Origin: Arbacia lixula
Lineage: Eukaryota > Echinodermata > Echinoidea > Arbacioida > Arbaciidae
DNA: 64,000 bases
NCBI GenBank assembly: GCA_963669155.1
Contig: OZ022581.1
Location: 4,477,299-4,541,298, forward strand
Reading direction: 5' to 3'
Positions 11,168 through 24,084 of this stretch are shown piece after piece; position 1 is the first letter of the stretch; every line of letters starts with the position of its first letter. A program made the position numbers and the translations under genes. The notes beneath the pieces are model-generated. The model did no database searches, was not told where the DNA came from, and was given only the letters and a program-made list of their open reading frames with translations.

Positions 11168-12195
11168 TAATATTCCTCTTTCAGCTGCACAGGTGAAATA
11201 AAATTGGGAAAAAGACAGAGTGAAACAAGGAAACATTTTAGACCTATTAAACTCTGTAGTATGTACGGGCTTGAAGAGGAATAATTTGGGGAAAAGAACA
11301 GGGCAGAAAAAGGAAATATTCAGACCCCTCAAAGTCTGGACCAAATCTTAACAAGATCTTAATGACTTCCTCAAAGAGACTTAGGGGCGACTGACCTGTA
11401 AAAGGTTCACGTAACTCTGATCACACTCCATGTATTACGAGAGATTATGAGATACGTGTATACTCAAGAGAGGATTGTTCATTGTCAAGGTCAAGACTAT
11501 CAGTTCAGGAAGTATAAAACAAACCTTATAGTACAGCTAAGACTAAGATGATTTGCACAAAATAATATAAACATGTTGTAAACACGATTGTGTGGAACAA
11601 CATAAAATCTCATCTAAGATACCACGTACATTGTACTTTATGTAAGGAGGTAGTAGGTACTTTGATGTAGAGTTAAAGTTTGATATCAAAGTGCCCTTAT
11701 ATGTGTGAATTAAGCACTCCTCAGATATCTTTTAAAAAACATATACTACATGAACTATAGTTCATAGCAAACATGACATGTTCTGCTAAGCGATACAAGA
11801 ATTGCAAATCACATGCCAAAGCGCGATGCAGAAGCCTCAACATTCATGGGTACTTTGTGGATGCAGTTAAATGATAACATTCGCTTACCGCAATATTGCA
11901 GTATTTTGCAAGGATAGACTGCATTATTTGAGTGACTTCTGTTCATACTGTATATATGCAGTTAGCAAACTTGCCGCAAATGTTGCTCTTAGGTGGCATA
12001 TATGAACAGGGTTTTAGTGGATAAAGGTTTGATGACAATGTGTCGGCAGATCATATATTTCTGTTTGGACGACATACTCTCGCTACCTACCGCTGCAACA
12101 TGATTCAGGGGATTTTACAGGAAAGCGCTGTCTGTTCCAATGAGGTTGTCCAGTCGCTGATCAGCTGATGATTGGTCTACATGTTCTTAGCCTGA

Positions 12196-12785
12196 AGTCC
12201 AGGCTTTTAATGGGCATTTTTTATCATAAATGTTTCAATTCTATTTTGCAGGTCTCGGTCCTCTACATCTCCAGTGTATTTTTGTTGTGGAAAGAAGACA
12301 GATGACGTGAAACTAAGCCAACCAAGAATATTCTCCAGAAAAAATAAAAGTCTGACTTTCAAAGCATTTATATTTAAATATGATGTCATATCATAAATGT
12401 TTCAAGTCTATTTTGAACATGAGTCCATTATATTCTACAGTGAATCTCTGTTGTGGAAAGAAAACGGGTGACATAAAAAACAAAGGGTATGATTCAAGAG
12501 AAGTAAAAGTCCAACTGTGCTGCAGTTGAAACTCTGTGGGAAATTTCCGACTCAATTTACCGGTAAGCATTTGACAGCTTGATTTTGTCATCTGTCGTAT
12601 ATTGCATGATGAAATATGATGTCACAACATATTTTGCACATGAGTCCAAACACATTTTACAGCATACCTTTGATGTGGAGAGAAGACAGGTAACATAAAA
12701 ACGAAGGATATTTTTCAGAGAAAGTGAAAGTCCAACTGTGCTGCGGTTAAAACTCTGTGGGAAATTTCTGACTCCAAAAGCCTTT
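12196..12785. repeat. Three degenerate tandem units of about 200 bp
   Basis: The units start near 12220, 12393 and 12625. They share ttgtggaaagaagaca/aaaac, catgagtcca, gtaaaagtccaactgtgctg and aactctgtgggaaattt. They are well diverged, and no gene is seen in them. Confidence 0.75.
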
Positions 12786-13341
12786 GAGTTTGTGACAGCG
12801 CGCGATTGCTCAGGCTCTAGGCTGGCATGGCCCCAGACAACTCAAGCCATGTACGTACATGTACATGTGCCGTGGGTAGCTTACTCCGGGTGCATTTTTA
12901 GTAATCCTGTTGCTGCCTGTTGGGTGATTCATGAAGTGAAGTTTGCAGCATGTGAGCTGAGCTAATGCCAATTTCTGATTTTAAAGCTAGATTTAAAAAA
13001 CTACCATTTCCCATGTACATAAATGACATAAAGTTGGGTCTAAATTTATAACAGGATCATGTGAATTGTTTTAGGCCTATATTACTTGATACATAAGTTA
13101 TGCTATGAATGAATACTTCCTCAGACTAGTGCGGGGTTGCGATGTACATGTGTATTCCTCATCATTCATAAAGGAGAGTTATACAAACTATGCCAATAAT
13201 TATTAGAGTCACCACAATTTAAAGACGCATCGAACATCAAGCAGAATTTAAACATTTGCTTATAACTCACTTATCTATAAAAGATATCTCAACATAATAT
13301 TTCTCACTCCCTTGTCAGGAGGGCTGAGAGGCTCGGGTTTG

Positions 13342-13984
13342 TGATACGACTATACCTTTACATACACCCAGGAAATTCAAAGAAAAGTTACTTGACAAAC
13401 ATCACACATTTTACTGTATCTTATAAAATATTTGTGCTATCATGACAAATTTGATATCAAACGAATGAGTAAGTCGTGCCCCTTCATCACATTGTTTTGT
13501 CATCAGGAGCTGAAAAATATTTAAGTGTCATTTTTTTCCCTAAAATCTTTATATTTTAGACAAATTAAAAATAAAAACTTGACAAAAACATTTCATATTT
13601 GTGCTAGTTACTTCTCAACACAAACATTTCAGATTATACTTTTTGTTCAGTAGTGACATATCACGATAGAAAATGTAATATAAATCATAGATTTGACATA
13701 TATATGTTTCTGTGAAACGATGTTTGAAAATATAATAACAAGCAATAGAACACATTTGGCACGAATATTACATGTACCTTTTTTTTCTTCAAAGTAAATT
13801 CCACCTGAAATATAATTAAATCCCAACGGCATTCCAATCATGTGAAAGAGCTTAATACGCTCTTTCATTTGATACCAAATTTGTCATGGTAGTATTTACA
13901 TTTCTGAAGATATAGTAAATTTCATGATGTATGGCAAGTGATCAAATTTCATTAAGGGTGTATGTAAACTTTTAGCCTCAACTG
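13342..13984. mobile_element. Tc1-like non-autonomous element, copy A
   Basis: The right end gggtgtatgtaaacttt...caactg followed by TA matches the classic Tc1-type terminus (CAGTTG... near ACATACACC). The left end carries acatacaccc. The body recurs at 61113-61680 with words such as tcatcacattgttttgtcat and catgtgaaagagcttaatac. No transposase frame was seen. Confidence 0.72.
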
Positions 13985-15913
13985 TATATGTACAGTAATG
14001 GTGGATCAAGGCCCTTCAAATAAGGGAAGGGGGAAGAAAACCACACACAAAAAACTACAACGGGGATAAATATTTCATAGAGAAGTTTGCCTACATACTT
14101 GTACATGTACGTACTAAAGTACAAAATGAATGTACCTTACATACTACACTTTTCTTGAACAGGTCGTATGTTGATTGCAGTTTGGACAAATAAAAACATA
14201 TTAATGTACATCTCTCTGATTCTACATGTCAATCATATAGTATTTTTCAATAACAGGTTGGCCAAGAGTCTCTGAAGAGCATAAATGACATTTGATATTC
14301 TCTTCCCATAATCCTCTTCTGTCTCAAGGAGCACACGGAACAATCTAGGAGGTAACAAGTGATCACATGACGGGGATTACAGTAAGCCAATCGCCATAGC
14401 AACAGTAGCCTGGATTCTATAGGCTGTGGAACTTGTTTCTCTCCTATAGACTATGACATTAGGTCGCGACTCTGTTGTGTAAGGGGCCCCATCTACTAAA
14501 TCTACATGTACATTATATTGTAGCCCTTACATATTCCCCACTGTCCTTTTAAGTAGCATATTGTTTTTAAGGATGTAAATTGTCCTTTTAAGTATCAAAT
14601 TGCTTTTATGTAAAACTTTGGTTATTTCAATTGGCAAGTATTGCTAATTGCTTAATGTAATATGAATCTTGAACATCTTGAAAAGCGCTGCTATTTTAAA
14701 AAGAGGAGAAAACTTAACCTTCAATATTGAACAATATGCTTTGACTGAGTGGGCAGGTACTACATTTACTACCTACTGTATGCTCTTCTCATAGTACATG
14801 TATGACAATCATTCCAAGACTCTGCAAGACACAATCAAAACGGATGGTCACATGAAAAAAGAACATGTTGGTTTGATAAAAGGTTGACAGCGCTCACACC
14901 TGCATGTACCTAGTACATACCGTATCTCTGACTTGAAGGTTGGAATGCTCAAGTGAAACCAAACTTCACAGCCTTTGAATCCTGTTTCTGCAGCACTTTC
15001 CTGTCGCCCCCACACAAGCCCCCCCTCAGCTGGAGTGAACGTCCTAAGCCCACCCTGCCCACCGCGGTTCACGACTTGGCCCAAATCCATTGCAGGTGTG
15101 AGAACCAACCCACGGGGACCGACCCCTTACAATGTACGCTTGTTTTCATTCCGCTCAAAAGCCATTTCTCAGGCACGCATAATACCCCCATCTTGGATTT
15201 AAGATGTATATTTTTTCTCAGGCTGGTTCGGGGGAGAAAGCAGAGCTTATTGGAGTAAACATGGCAGTGGGGTAGCTGCCTCGTTTGTTCGCTACAAAGG
15301 CTGAAAGTGGAAACTTGGAACTGGAGAGCTTAGTGGCCGAAGGAGGTTTAACACCTCTGCGCTTTGCAAAAATACCTGGAAGCTGATGGCAACAATGCAA
15401 TGACATGAACAGAGTTCTTGTTTTGGTGTCCTTGTACTGTGTAATGTCCATGAACACGTCTATGTACTGCTATGTTACTTGACTCTCTGGGTGCCAGACA
15501 AACTGCTGCTCTATGAGAAAAGCACATGTGGTAATCAAAGGGTTAAGAATGTCAGAACTACAGGACAACAATGCATAAACATGTAAATGGTGTACCTATA
15601 CAGCAGTAGACCAGAGAACATGCAGTTTTCTAAGTCTAAATTGAGGAGGAAGAGAAGGAGGGGGGGAGGGGAAGTGAACAACTTGAAACTGACATTGATA
15701 TGTTTTGTATTGGTCACTGAACGACATTGAAAACTATGTAAGTCATACATTGTCTGATGTCATTTCAAATGAGTCATTAGTAAAACACCATGGAATTATT
15801 TCTTCACAAAACATTGTCATTAACAAATAGCCAGTTAAGTATACTGTTGGGCATACTATACAAGTACAATTACTGTATCTTCGCGTTCTTTTGTGTTCCA
15901 TATAGATTTCTGC

Positions 15914-16399
15914 TTAAAGGGATAGTTCACCCTGAAATTAACTTGGTTTTAATAACAGCAGAAACATGAAAGAACCATATAAGTGAAGATTTGACAAAAA
16001 TAAGTTATGATCTTTTGAAAATGTTGCGACGTCATGTGCGAGGTGCTCTCCCATATGTTGCATGCAGTATAATTACATACATGTAAATTGCTCTTTTTCT
16101 GTTTTTGACAACAGAATTATTTTTTTTCATACAGGTATATGTGTAAAACCATATTACTAATGATTTATCAAATGTACAGGTAAAAAGATGCATATCTTTT
16201 TGAGAAAATGCACATTTTTGAAAAAATTGTACACAACATTTGGGAGGGCACCTCGCATGTGATGTCACAAAACCAAAACTTTAAAAGATCACAACTTTCT
16301 TATCCTTAGACGGATTTTCATGAAACCTTCACTAATATGTTTCTTTCATAAGTTGCTTTTAATGAAACTAACTTTACTTCAGGGTGAACAGTCCCTTAA
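15914..16399. mobile_element. TTAA-flanked piggyBac-like MITE (AGGGATAGTTCACC), full copy
   Basis: It starts TTAA then agggatagttcaccctgaa and ends ttcagggtgaacagtccc then TTAA. The inverted arms extend inward (gttatgatctttt, gcgaggtgc). Shortened relatives are at 3486-3614 and 21640-21791. Confidence 0.8.
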
Positions 16400-17329
16400 A
16401 ATGGCGCTCAAAGAGTTACATTCCCTTTGAAATCACCTACAGAATGGTGCAACCAGTCTCTGATCTCATGTTAGAGATCTGACACACAATACAAATGCTA
16501 TAAAGGACAAATTCTCTCTGTTACACAAGATGAGTCTCCCTCCAATGGTCCGTATAAGATTACAAGTTTAGCTGTGGTTACACTTTCCTCCTAGACTCTG
16601 TAAATCCCCCAAAGCCTTGTTCTGGTAAGGTAAAACCTTGGCTAATACCTGACAAGTGACGACAGAGGAAGGCTTTGTTCTACCAATGCTCAAAACGGCT
16701 GAGACTGAAGTTGCAAAAAAAAGTATACTTTTACTTATAATGTTTAAAGTTTGACAAATCATACAATTGCATACTATTTGGCTATTATGCATAAAATTGT
16801 GCATGTACTTTGATTTTCTTAATGTTGGTGACAATATGCATGATTACCATAAGGGTTATATTTAACGAGTATGGTGAAGATCCACTAGGAGAATTCCGAA
16901 AACTTTCTCACCACTTCGCCAGTGTAAAACCTTTTTTTTAATTTGAAAAAAACATCATCCATGTAGCTCTTTTCTGAGTTGCCAAAGTAAATGGAACATT
17001 TTCTTATGGTTGATGTACATTTTTATCACAGCACAGCCATTTGAGTTCAATTTCAACAATCTGGAAGTTAGTTATGAGTGAACTCTTTCCCTTTCTATAA
17101 TGAAAGTATTCACAGATTGCTGAGTGAAAGATGCAGGCTCTGTAAGTGTGATACAAATTGTGAATTACAATGTACTGTTTGCAGTGCTCACTGACTGGCC
17201 AACTACAGTCAGCAAATTCCAAAGGCTATGATGACCATGTCCTGTTTAAGTATACCAAATTAAGTGGTAGACCACTATTAAAAGAAGTGGCTAACTGACC
17301 AAGATTTCACTTAAATGCGGAAGGTACAA

Positions 17330-17700
17330 AAGTACCAGGGAGATCCCATCAAAGGGTTTCAAGCAACCTTCCATCACCGTTCACATCCCCTTCTCAGTCT
17401 CTCTCTCCCGTTCCCTGATTCAAGATGAGATGTGGTTTCTTCCAGCTGCACCAAAGAAAAAGCAGTGCTGGGAACAATGGGAGTCTACCTATTGTCTGAG
17501 GCTTTTCTCCCCTGGCAGCACACAATGAGGACAAAGGGCGGGGAGGTAAGGGAATGCAGAATGGCCTAGGATAGATAGGGCTTGACTGGCCTCTGTCGGG
17601 CTTCGTTACCCATCAAAAGAAAGCAATTACTGCATTACAAGATCCCTCAGATAAAAGTGGCCTTTTGTGGCAGGAGTTAGAGGTGCAAAACGGATTGAGG
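17330..17700. promoter_or_regulatory. Candidate regulatory block in TWSG1 intron 1
   Basis: This non-repetitive stretch has a TCF/LEF-like atcaaagg, two acaatg-type Sox-like words and a homeobox-like caattac. This is inference from motif words only, and such motifs are common by chance. Confidence 0.2.
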
Positions 17701-19157
17701 AGGTAATATGTGTGTACAGTGAAGATGTACAGTGGGTATGCATGCACACAGTTATGTTGAAAGGTGGGGCTTGAATGACACTACACTTTTTGCCACAAGT
17801 CCCAGACGCCCAAATTGTTTCTACAAGCTCTCAACTCTTAATGTGCCAACCCAGGGAAAATGTAATACTGTACATGGCATATCCGCTAAAAGAACCCAGC
17901 AGCAATTGATCTGATACAGAGATGGGTTCTTTTAGTATGCATTATGCACTATGCAAATTGATCTGAAAGATTAAAAGGCAATTTAGGCTTTCTAGTTTAC
18001 TTTTGTATATGTTGTTGAAATATATTTCAATCATGGAATTTCATGGAAATTGCAACATTGTTTCAACCATGATATTTTTAAATCATAATTTCTCATATTA
18101 TAAATGATAAATTACTTCCTCCAGAAACATGAGAATTTGCTCAAATTTCCAAGACAAGGCAAGGCAGATAGAGAAAGGGAGAGAGGGGGAGTTTGAGGAG
18201 AAAAACTTGGTTTTAACTATTTATGTGTTACGTATTCACAAACCCCTTAGATATAGGTACACTTACATAGATCATAAGATTGTCTGGCATGCACAGGGTT
18301 AAAACCTCGGCCAGGGCTCTGGCCATGAGAGTCTCACGCTGTGCCGAGCCTGAAGAGGAAATGGGTGGCCTGATGGCTTGAGAGCTGTCACTGACCCAGA
18401 TCTAGCTTCTGTAAAGATATCTCCCTTTACAGCCAATGTTTCTCCTTCCAAGTTCACCTTGACAAGATACCATGTGCCTCAATATGATAACCCAAATTTG
18501 AAACAGTTAACTGATACACAGCACCACAATCTTTTCCTTTCTCTCTATCTTTCCTTTTTTTCTACTTTTATCCAACAAAAAAAATCATAAGATGGGTTAT
18601 AAGTAACTAACATACACTTACTTATCAATAACATTAAAACAGATAAGTAATCACTTTCAATGATAAATGAAAGTTTGTTAAACTTATAAGAATCATGAGA
18701 AATATCCAGCACACACTTGCTGTGTCACTAACCAAGATCACTGAAAAATACAGTACTTTGTATGCAGATATCATATTGTTTTATTTGTTCAAAAATGATA
18801 TACATTTTACATATTTGTCTTGCATCAACTAAGTGTAGAAATCCTGCAGATAAACATCACACTCTTCTTTGCATGTAGTACTTGTTATAAGATTCATAAA
18901 TCAAGAGGATGATTATACCTATGCTTTTTGGTGGTTTTTCATATATATTTATTTGTAGATAACAAGGTGGAAAGTAGCCTTGATACTTGAAAGTGGCCTT
19001 GATATCTTGTGGTTTGTTGACGATTAACCTTCTCTACCCCTTCCAAACTTATTTTTTCACTTTGAATCTGTTGTTGTCATATTTATTTAAACTTTGTTTA
19101 TTGGTATGAGAATATGATACAGACATAAATAAAATACAATGTTAATGGTGTAATATA

Positions 19158-19388
19158 CACTACAGCTCAAAGAAATTGGCATAGGGAAAGGGAAAGGGAA
19201 GAAAGGGAATGAGCCACAGTTTTAAACCGCAGTATATTTTGTCCAGTTCAGCATGAAACATGATGCACTAGCCTAAAAAGCATCATGTTTCATGGTGAAC
19301 TGGACAAAATACACCACAATTTAAAATTGTGGCTCTTTCCCTTTCTTCCCTTTCCCTTTCCCTGTGCCAATTCCTTTGAGCTGTAGTG
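19158..19388. mobile_element. TA-flanked palindromic MITE (CACTACAGCTC), copy 1
   Basis: The arms of about 105 bp run from cactacagctcaaag, gggaaagggaaaggg and ttttgtccagttcagc to their inverse, with TA on both sides. A second copy is at 28244-28467. It is a Tc1/mariner-type MITE by target and ends. Confidence 0.85.
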
Positions 19389-20022
19389 TACCTACTTGTG
19401 TACAATGTACAAGAATTGTAAAAGTACAATGGAAATAAAAAGATTACAAACTTGTTATAACATTTTGACAAAATTGATAATTTTGAAATATTTATTTGAT
19501 TTGAAACTTCTATGGATATCTAACATTTCTGGGCACAAAAATATGTTAAAAGTAGTTCATTATAACAAGACTTGATTGGGGTATTTCATACTCCATCATA
19601 CAGTGAATTTCTTGATATTGATGTTTTTCTTTGATTACAACAAAGCTTAATCTTACTGTGCAATTTTGGGACAGTATTAATCTTTGAGTCTAAATATGGC
19701 AAGTGTTGGGGATAGGCTATGCTTAAGTAAGGCAATCAAAGGATTTCATTCCGATTTTGGCCAGATTCTAAATCTGGCATATCAAAAACTAACTCAACTA
19801 CAACACACTTTTCAGTGCAATGCAATGGTTTGTCGAGGGATTTGGGAGTACTCCCAACTCCCTGTTTTTTCCGATGAAGTATGGGCCTACATTTCCCTTA
19901 AATTTGACATGCACCTGCTGCAACGCTGCCTGGTTTCAATAATAGTGACTTAGTGTGCCTTTTCAAGAACTTTCTCAAACAGATGCTGATTTTAGAATAC
20001 ATAGCTAGACAGCTTCACTTAC

Positions 20023-20400
20023 GGAATCTCGTTCGACTCGCCGCCTCTCTCGGTTCAGTTCATGCGGCTCGGCCTCGCAAAGCGGGATTGGAACGGGGGC
20101 CTCAGCTCAGCCAGCGGAACAGAAATCTTCCAGCCGACTAGCGCACGGGCTCGACGTCCCAAAAACTTTGACGAAGAAATGGCAAACACTTTCACCGGTT
20201 CACCCCAGAATAATGTCCGTCCGTTCCATCCAAGACGTGTCAAATATAAAGCCGTTAATGTTGTCACAAGTTTACTCCACTGTTTATTCCTTTGTTTATT
20301 CCTGAAAGGTCCGTTCTGTTCAGTTCCACAACTTTTACTTCCAAGTCTTTCAGCGCTCCGTATAGTGTCGTAGCTACACTAGGCTCACACTGTGCACGGA
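20023..20400 (-). promoter_or_regulatory. TWSG1: Probable TWSG1 promoter and non-coding first exon
   Basis: This is a GC- and CpG-richer island in AT-rich surroundings. On the minus strand it ends in a consensus donor (gagattcc then gtaagtgaag, GT at 20022-20021). This would splice onto the TWSG1 exon acceptor at 2195. No obvious protein is encoded on either strand. The link to TWSG1 is inference; a plus-strand transcript cannot be excluded. Confidence 0.4.
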
Positions 20401-21181
20401 TATAGCATTGTACAGATTGAGATTGAGCAACACCGCATCGAGAAAGCTAAGCAGGGCAATGCAAGGGGAGGGAGAACATAAAAAGGAGACAGGGGATGCA
20501 GCACTTTAGTATGGCCTCAGTAAAGGAGATGGCGTAATTGCCAAATCTCTCATGCACTAGATAGGGGCCAATCCTTAGGGTAAATCGCACAAACTTTAAG
20601 CTGATGGAACATTGATAAATTGTGTCTTTGTTAGTGTATTATGTGTGTTTGTGTGCGTGTGTGTATCATCATGCGTTTGCAGTTTTGTTTTGTATACATG
20701 TGCGTTGGGACGGCGGGTAGAGGGGGTGGGGGGTAGGGTAGTGATCCTCAGTTGTCTTGATTATAATTCTTTGCAAACGGTGGCTTATGTTGCAAACATT
20801 GGAGATCGTCAAAATTATATCAATAGCGATTATATTACCCACACAAGGCATGTTAGCCTATCATAAACGATGGCAAAATCACAATGAAAGGTCAAATGCA
20901 TGAGGTAAAATCTAAGCCTATACAATAACTACAATAATTAGATAATTATTGTACTTATCTAATGATTTCAACCGTGTGGAGGAAATCCTAAAAAGAAAGG
21001 AGATGGCTTGTAAAATTGTAGGCTTTGTCACTTGCGCTTTATTGAGAAGAGAAACTATGAAGAAGAACAAAAACCCGGATCCAAGGACTGAGGTGATACA
21101 GTGTGTTCAGGCGCTGAATTTGAGAAAGACGGATGCAAGAGAAGGGGGTCAAGAAAATGAAGGATTACTGCGGCCTAATAT

Positions 21182-21214
21182 CACTGATCTCTCCACTTAG
21201 TGGAGAGATCAGTG
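21182..21214. repeat. Perfect 15-bp inverted repeat with 3-nt loop
   Basis: The arm cactgatctctccac is followed by tta and then its exact inverse gtggagagatcagtg. Purpose unknown. It is not followed by a T run and is not near a recognised gene end. Confidence 0.85.
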
Positions 21215-21639
21215 CCTAATATGTACCAACGTAACGACTTTTGCTGTTATCAGGGACCGTCACTAAGTCTCTTTAAATTGTATCTATTCCCGCGCCTTAA
21301 AATGAGTGCAGGAAATACTTTCATTAGTGCCCAGCACAACATCCATTGCATGTTTTCTACCTAAGTTCAATTACATAAGAACAATATATTGTTACCGAGC
21401 GTCTGCAAACCAGTAAAACGATCTACAACTACGATGGCACACTAACAGCAAAATGCTACGTGTGCTATGAAAGCTATGACCTTTCACCTACGTTTTTTGT
21501 CTGCAGTATCTGTAAGTAGGCGTAAAAGCTCAGCTTAATGCTAACTTATTTTACCTGTGCATTTGGATACATCATTAGAAACATGTTTAAATGCAAATTC
21601 CAACATGAAAAAAAACCTTCGTCAAAAACATAAATTAGT

Positions 21640-21791
21640 AATTTATGGAACGTCACAAAATCATATTTTTTTAAAAGATCATAACTCTTTTATCCTCCTA
21701 CGGATTTTCGTCAAACCTTCACTAATATGTATCTTTCATGTTTCTGCTTTTGTTGAAACCAACATATCTTCAGGGTGAAATATCCCTTTAA
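21640..21791. mobile_element. Right half of AGGGATAGTTCACC-family MITE
   Basis: It shares aaaagatcataac, ggatttt, cttcactaatatg and cttcagggtgaa with the 15.9-kb element, and ends at TTAA (21788-21791). The left end is not clear. Confidence 0.6.
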
Positions 21792-22139
21792 GTTAATTTA
21801 CATAATACCACCCATGATCTGCAAAATGAAGCCGAGTCAGCAACGAGTAGGCCTGCGAGATTAGTGGTTGTGTGCGTGTACCAATTGCGGTTGCCTGACA
21901 TGAGATCTCCAATTTTTACCTCATGATATCGTTTCTTGGATTTTGATAGCACAAATATTGTTTGCTGTTCTGTATATACAGTTCCCAAGTACCCGTTGGA
22001 CAATTTCGAGTGGGGTATTTTTAGTCATTGGTGAGGCTTTTGAAGTTGATGATCTCGCTCCCTTAGGAAATCGAGTAACTCAAGATCCAGTGTCTATATA
22101 AAATATTTTGACTCAACTAACGGAATTATCCCACAACAC

Positions 22140-22650
22140 TGAAATTGAACCCACTTAAATATTTAACTATGACAGTAACATCAATGAAAAACCCTCCTTC
22201 ATTTGGCACTTCGTATATCGGTGAATTGCCTCTCCCAAATGTCCAAACAGTTAAAGTTCTTGGGGTGCATATTCAATCAAACTTAAAATGGGATGACTAA
22301 CATGTTAATGAAATATTAAAGAAGTGCAATAAGAAATTATATATTTTTAGAAATATAAATGACCTATTGCTGATCTTGTTACAATTTACAATGGATATAT
22401 ATATATGAAATATAGTTATGAATGTGATCTTGAACGCCTTGAAACTAGAAGAGGAAAAAAAATTGCATTGATTTTGCTAAATCAATTTTTGATAATCCAC
22501 ATTGTAAAGATTGGTACCGTTACCCAACAAACAAAATGTAATTAATTCTTTGAGATACATACCAAAGTTTAATCAATATAAGTGTAAAACAAACAGATTT
22601 AGGAATAGTGCAATATCATATTTCATTGATATCTCAAACAGCCAATGAAA
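22140..22650 (+). pseudogene. Decayed LINE reverse transcriptase C-terminal fragment
   Basis: Read with frameshifts and stops, the plus strand gives LKLNPLKYLTMTV, then VKVLGVHIQSNLKWDD, VNEILKKCNKKLY, CDLERLETRRGKK, FAKSIFDNPHCKDW and YKCKTNRFRNSAISYF. This order is typical of the region after the catalytic core in CR1/Jockey-type LINEs. There are several in-frame stops (after KWDD, after NKM). It is clearly dead. Confidence 0.75.
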
Positions 22651-23639
22651 TGTATACTTCTCAGATATAGAGCCTAATAACTTTGATTCAACCAAACTAT
22701 AGTCACGTAACAATTCATTTGCTAATGCGTCACATTTTTTTGAAAGTTTTTATTTTTGATCTGTGAATTTTTGAGTTTATGAATGAATATGATTTTAATT
22801 TGTATTATGCATGTATGTACTGATTTCGATATAAAAATCAACATTTCAGCTTTGGGGCTGCTGTTACATGTATTTTGCAGTGTTTGTAACTTTTGAATGT
22901 TTTTTTTTTATTGGTTGACTATTATAATTCTATCTACTGCTGTTGATCACTTTTTGACGTTGAATTGGACAATGGAGGTTATTCCAAGTTCAAACTGCAA
23001 CTTGATGTGCCCAGTAACCATGTAAACAAACAACCGAATATCGTGAGCGTAAATATGATTTTTTTTTGTTTTTGTTTTCACTTTACAATGAAAAGTGATG
23101 ATGTACCGTCGCGTAAGTTTGTCTCCGAATATGTTTGATTACAATCGCATACTGGTATCAACAATTCACTCGGAGGCACTCGTACAAATATCACATGTCT
23201 CATGAAAAAACAAGAACTACAGAAAGAACTATAGGTAAAGGTACTATGGAAACAGACTTTGATATAATAGTTGTATCAGATGTAGGGAAAGTTTCTGAAT
23301 GAGAGTTTATTCTAAATCCAGAAAGGGTGGAATTTTGAAATAACATAATGTGATGAATAAAAACAGGCGTGGAAGGCTATGTCCATTATCTTCATGCCTA
23401 AAAGAAATGTCTTGAATATGAAGTTTACAAAGAAATTTGTCGCTGAAAGTTTATTGTAATTATGATTTATGACAATGTTTATCATAATGTGACAATTGGT
23501 GTATTATTTTGAGAGCCGAATACTAATATCAAGGAACTTAAAAAAAGTTTGATAGACATAAATAAAGTAATGATAATTGAGAAAAAAAAATTGTAAGATG
23601 TAATAGATCGTAGAGGGCAGCATAACATGTTGTACCTCG

Positions 23640-24084
23640 TCGAAAGTCGAGTCGATCCGTCCATCCCACTGCATATGTAGGACCGGCGCGGTGAAGTATG
23701 TACTACTAGCTGCCATATTCATCATCACATATCTGAGAATGATCGATTGATCTATCAGTCAGTCGTTAAAGTCTTCTTGTATTCGGTATCATGGATCTAC
23801 ACAGAAAATAGACAATCGTAATTATCTTATTAAAAGCATCACTTAGCAGAACTGAAATTGACTCTACTGGATTGCATGAGAACTCTTCAGTTGTGCTGCC
23901 TGACTGACCATCGGAACGACTTGCCTCGGTAAGCCGTAACTCTCCCGTTCGCGGAGCTGCAGCAGTATCGTACATTGTACTTCGCAGAGCATGGAATTAT
24001 TTTCAACTCGACCTGTTACTGTTAGTGTTACAGCTTGAAACCAGTAGAACATTGTTTCCCAGCTACGACTTTGACTATGTAGAA
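23640..24084 (+). promoter_or_regulatory. PDP1: PDP1 5' UTR and promoter region
   Basis: A modestly GC-richer stretch upstream of the PDP1 ATG with no ORF of its own. The possible 105-nt 5' UTR intron (gtaagccg at 23929 to ttacag at 24033) is only a splice-consensus guess. No TATA box was identified with confidence. Confidence 0.35.

Larger units (their letters stand above)
2197..20020. other. Probable TWSG1 first intron, no coding exon recognised
   Basis: This 17.8-kb stretch lies between the TWSG1 exon acceptor and a minus-strand GTAAGT donor at 20022. Short open frames here look like chance or repeat-derived. It holds the MITEs, SINE and tandem repeats listed separately. Segments around 6790-6990, 14270-14420, 14940-15350 and 17330-17700 are less repetitive and could be regulatory, but nothing proves it. 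Confidence 0.45.
20401..23640. other. Intergenic region between TWSG1 and PDP1 promoters
   Basis: No supported gene. It holds a perfect 15-bp hairpin (21182-21214), a TTAA MITE end (to 21791) and a decayed LINE reverse transcriptase piece (22140-22650). The remainder shows nothing recognisable. Confidence 0.5.

Noticed and set aside
14848-15258. Possible exon (86-101 codons on both strands)
   Set aside because: No homology recognised and overlapping frames on both strands. More likely non-coding GC-richer intron sequence.
20062-20373. 103-codon plus-strand frame in the GC-rich island
   Set aside because: No recognisable domain; both strands are open because of composition. The minus-strand GTAAGT donor makes a 5' UTR exon more likely.
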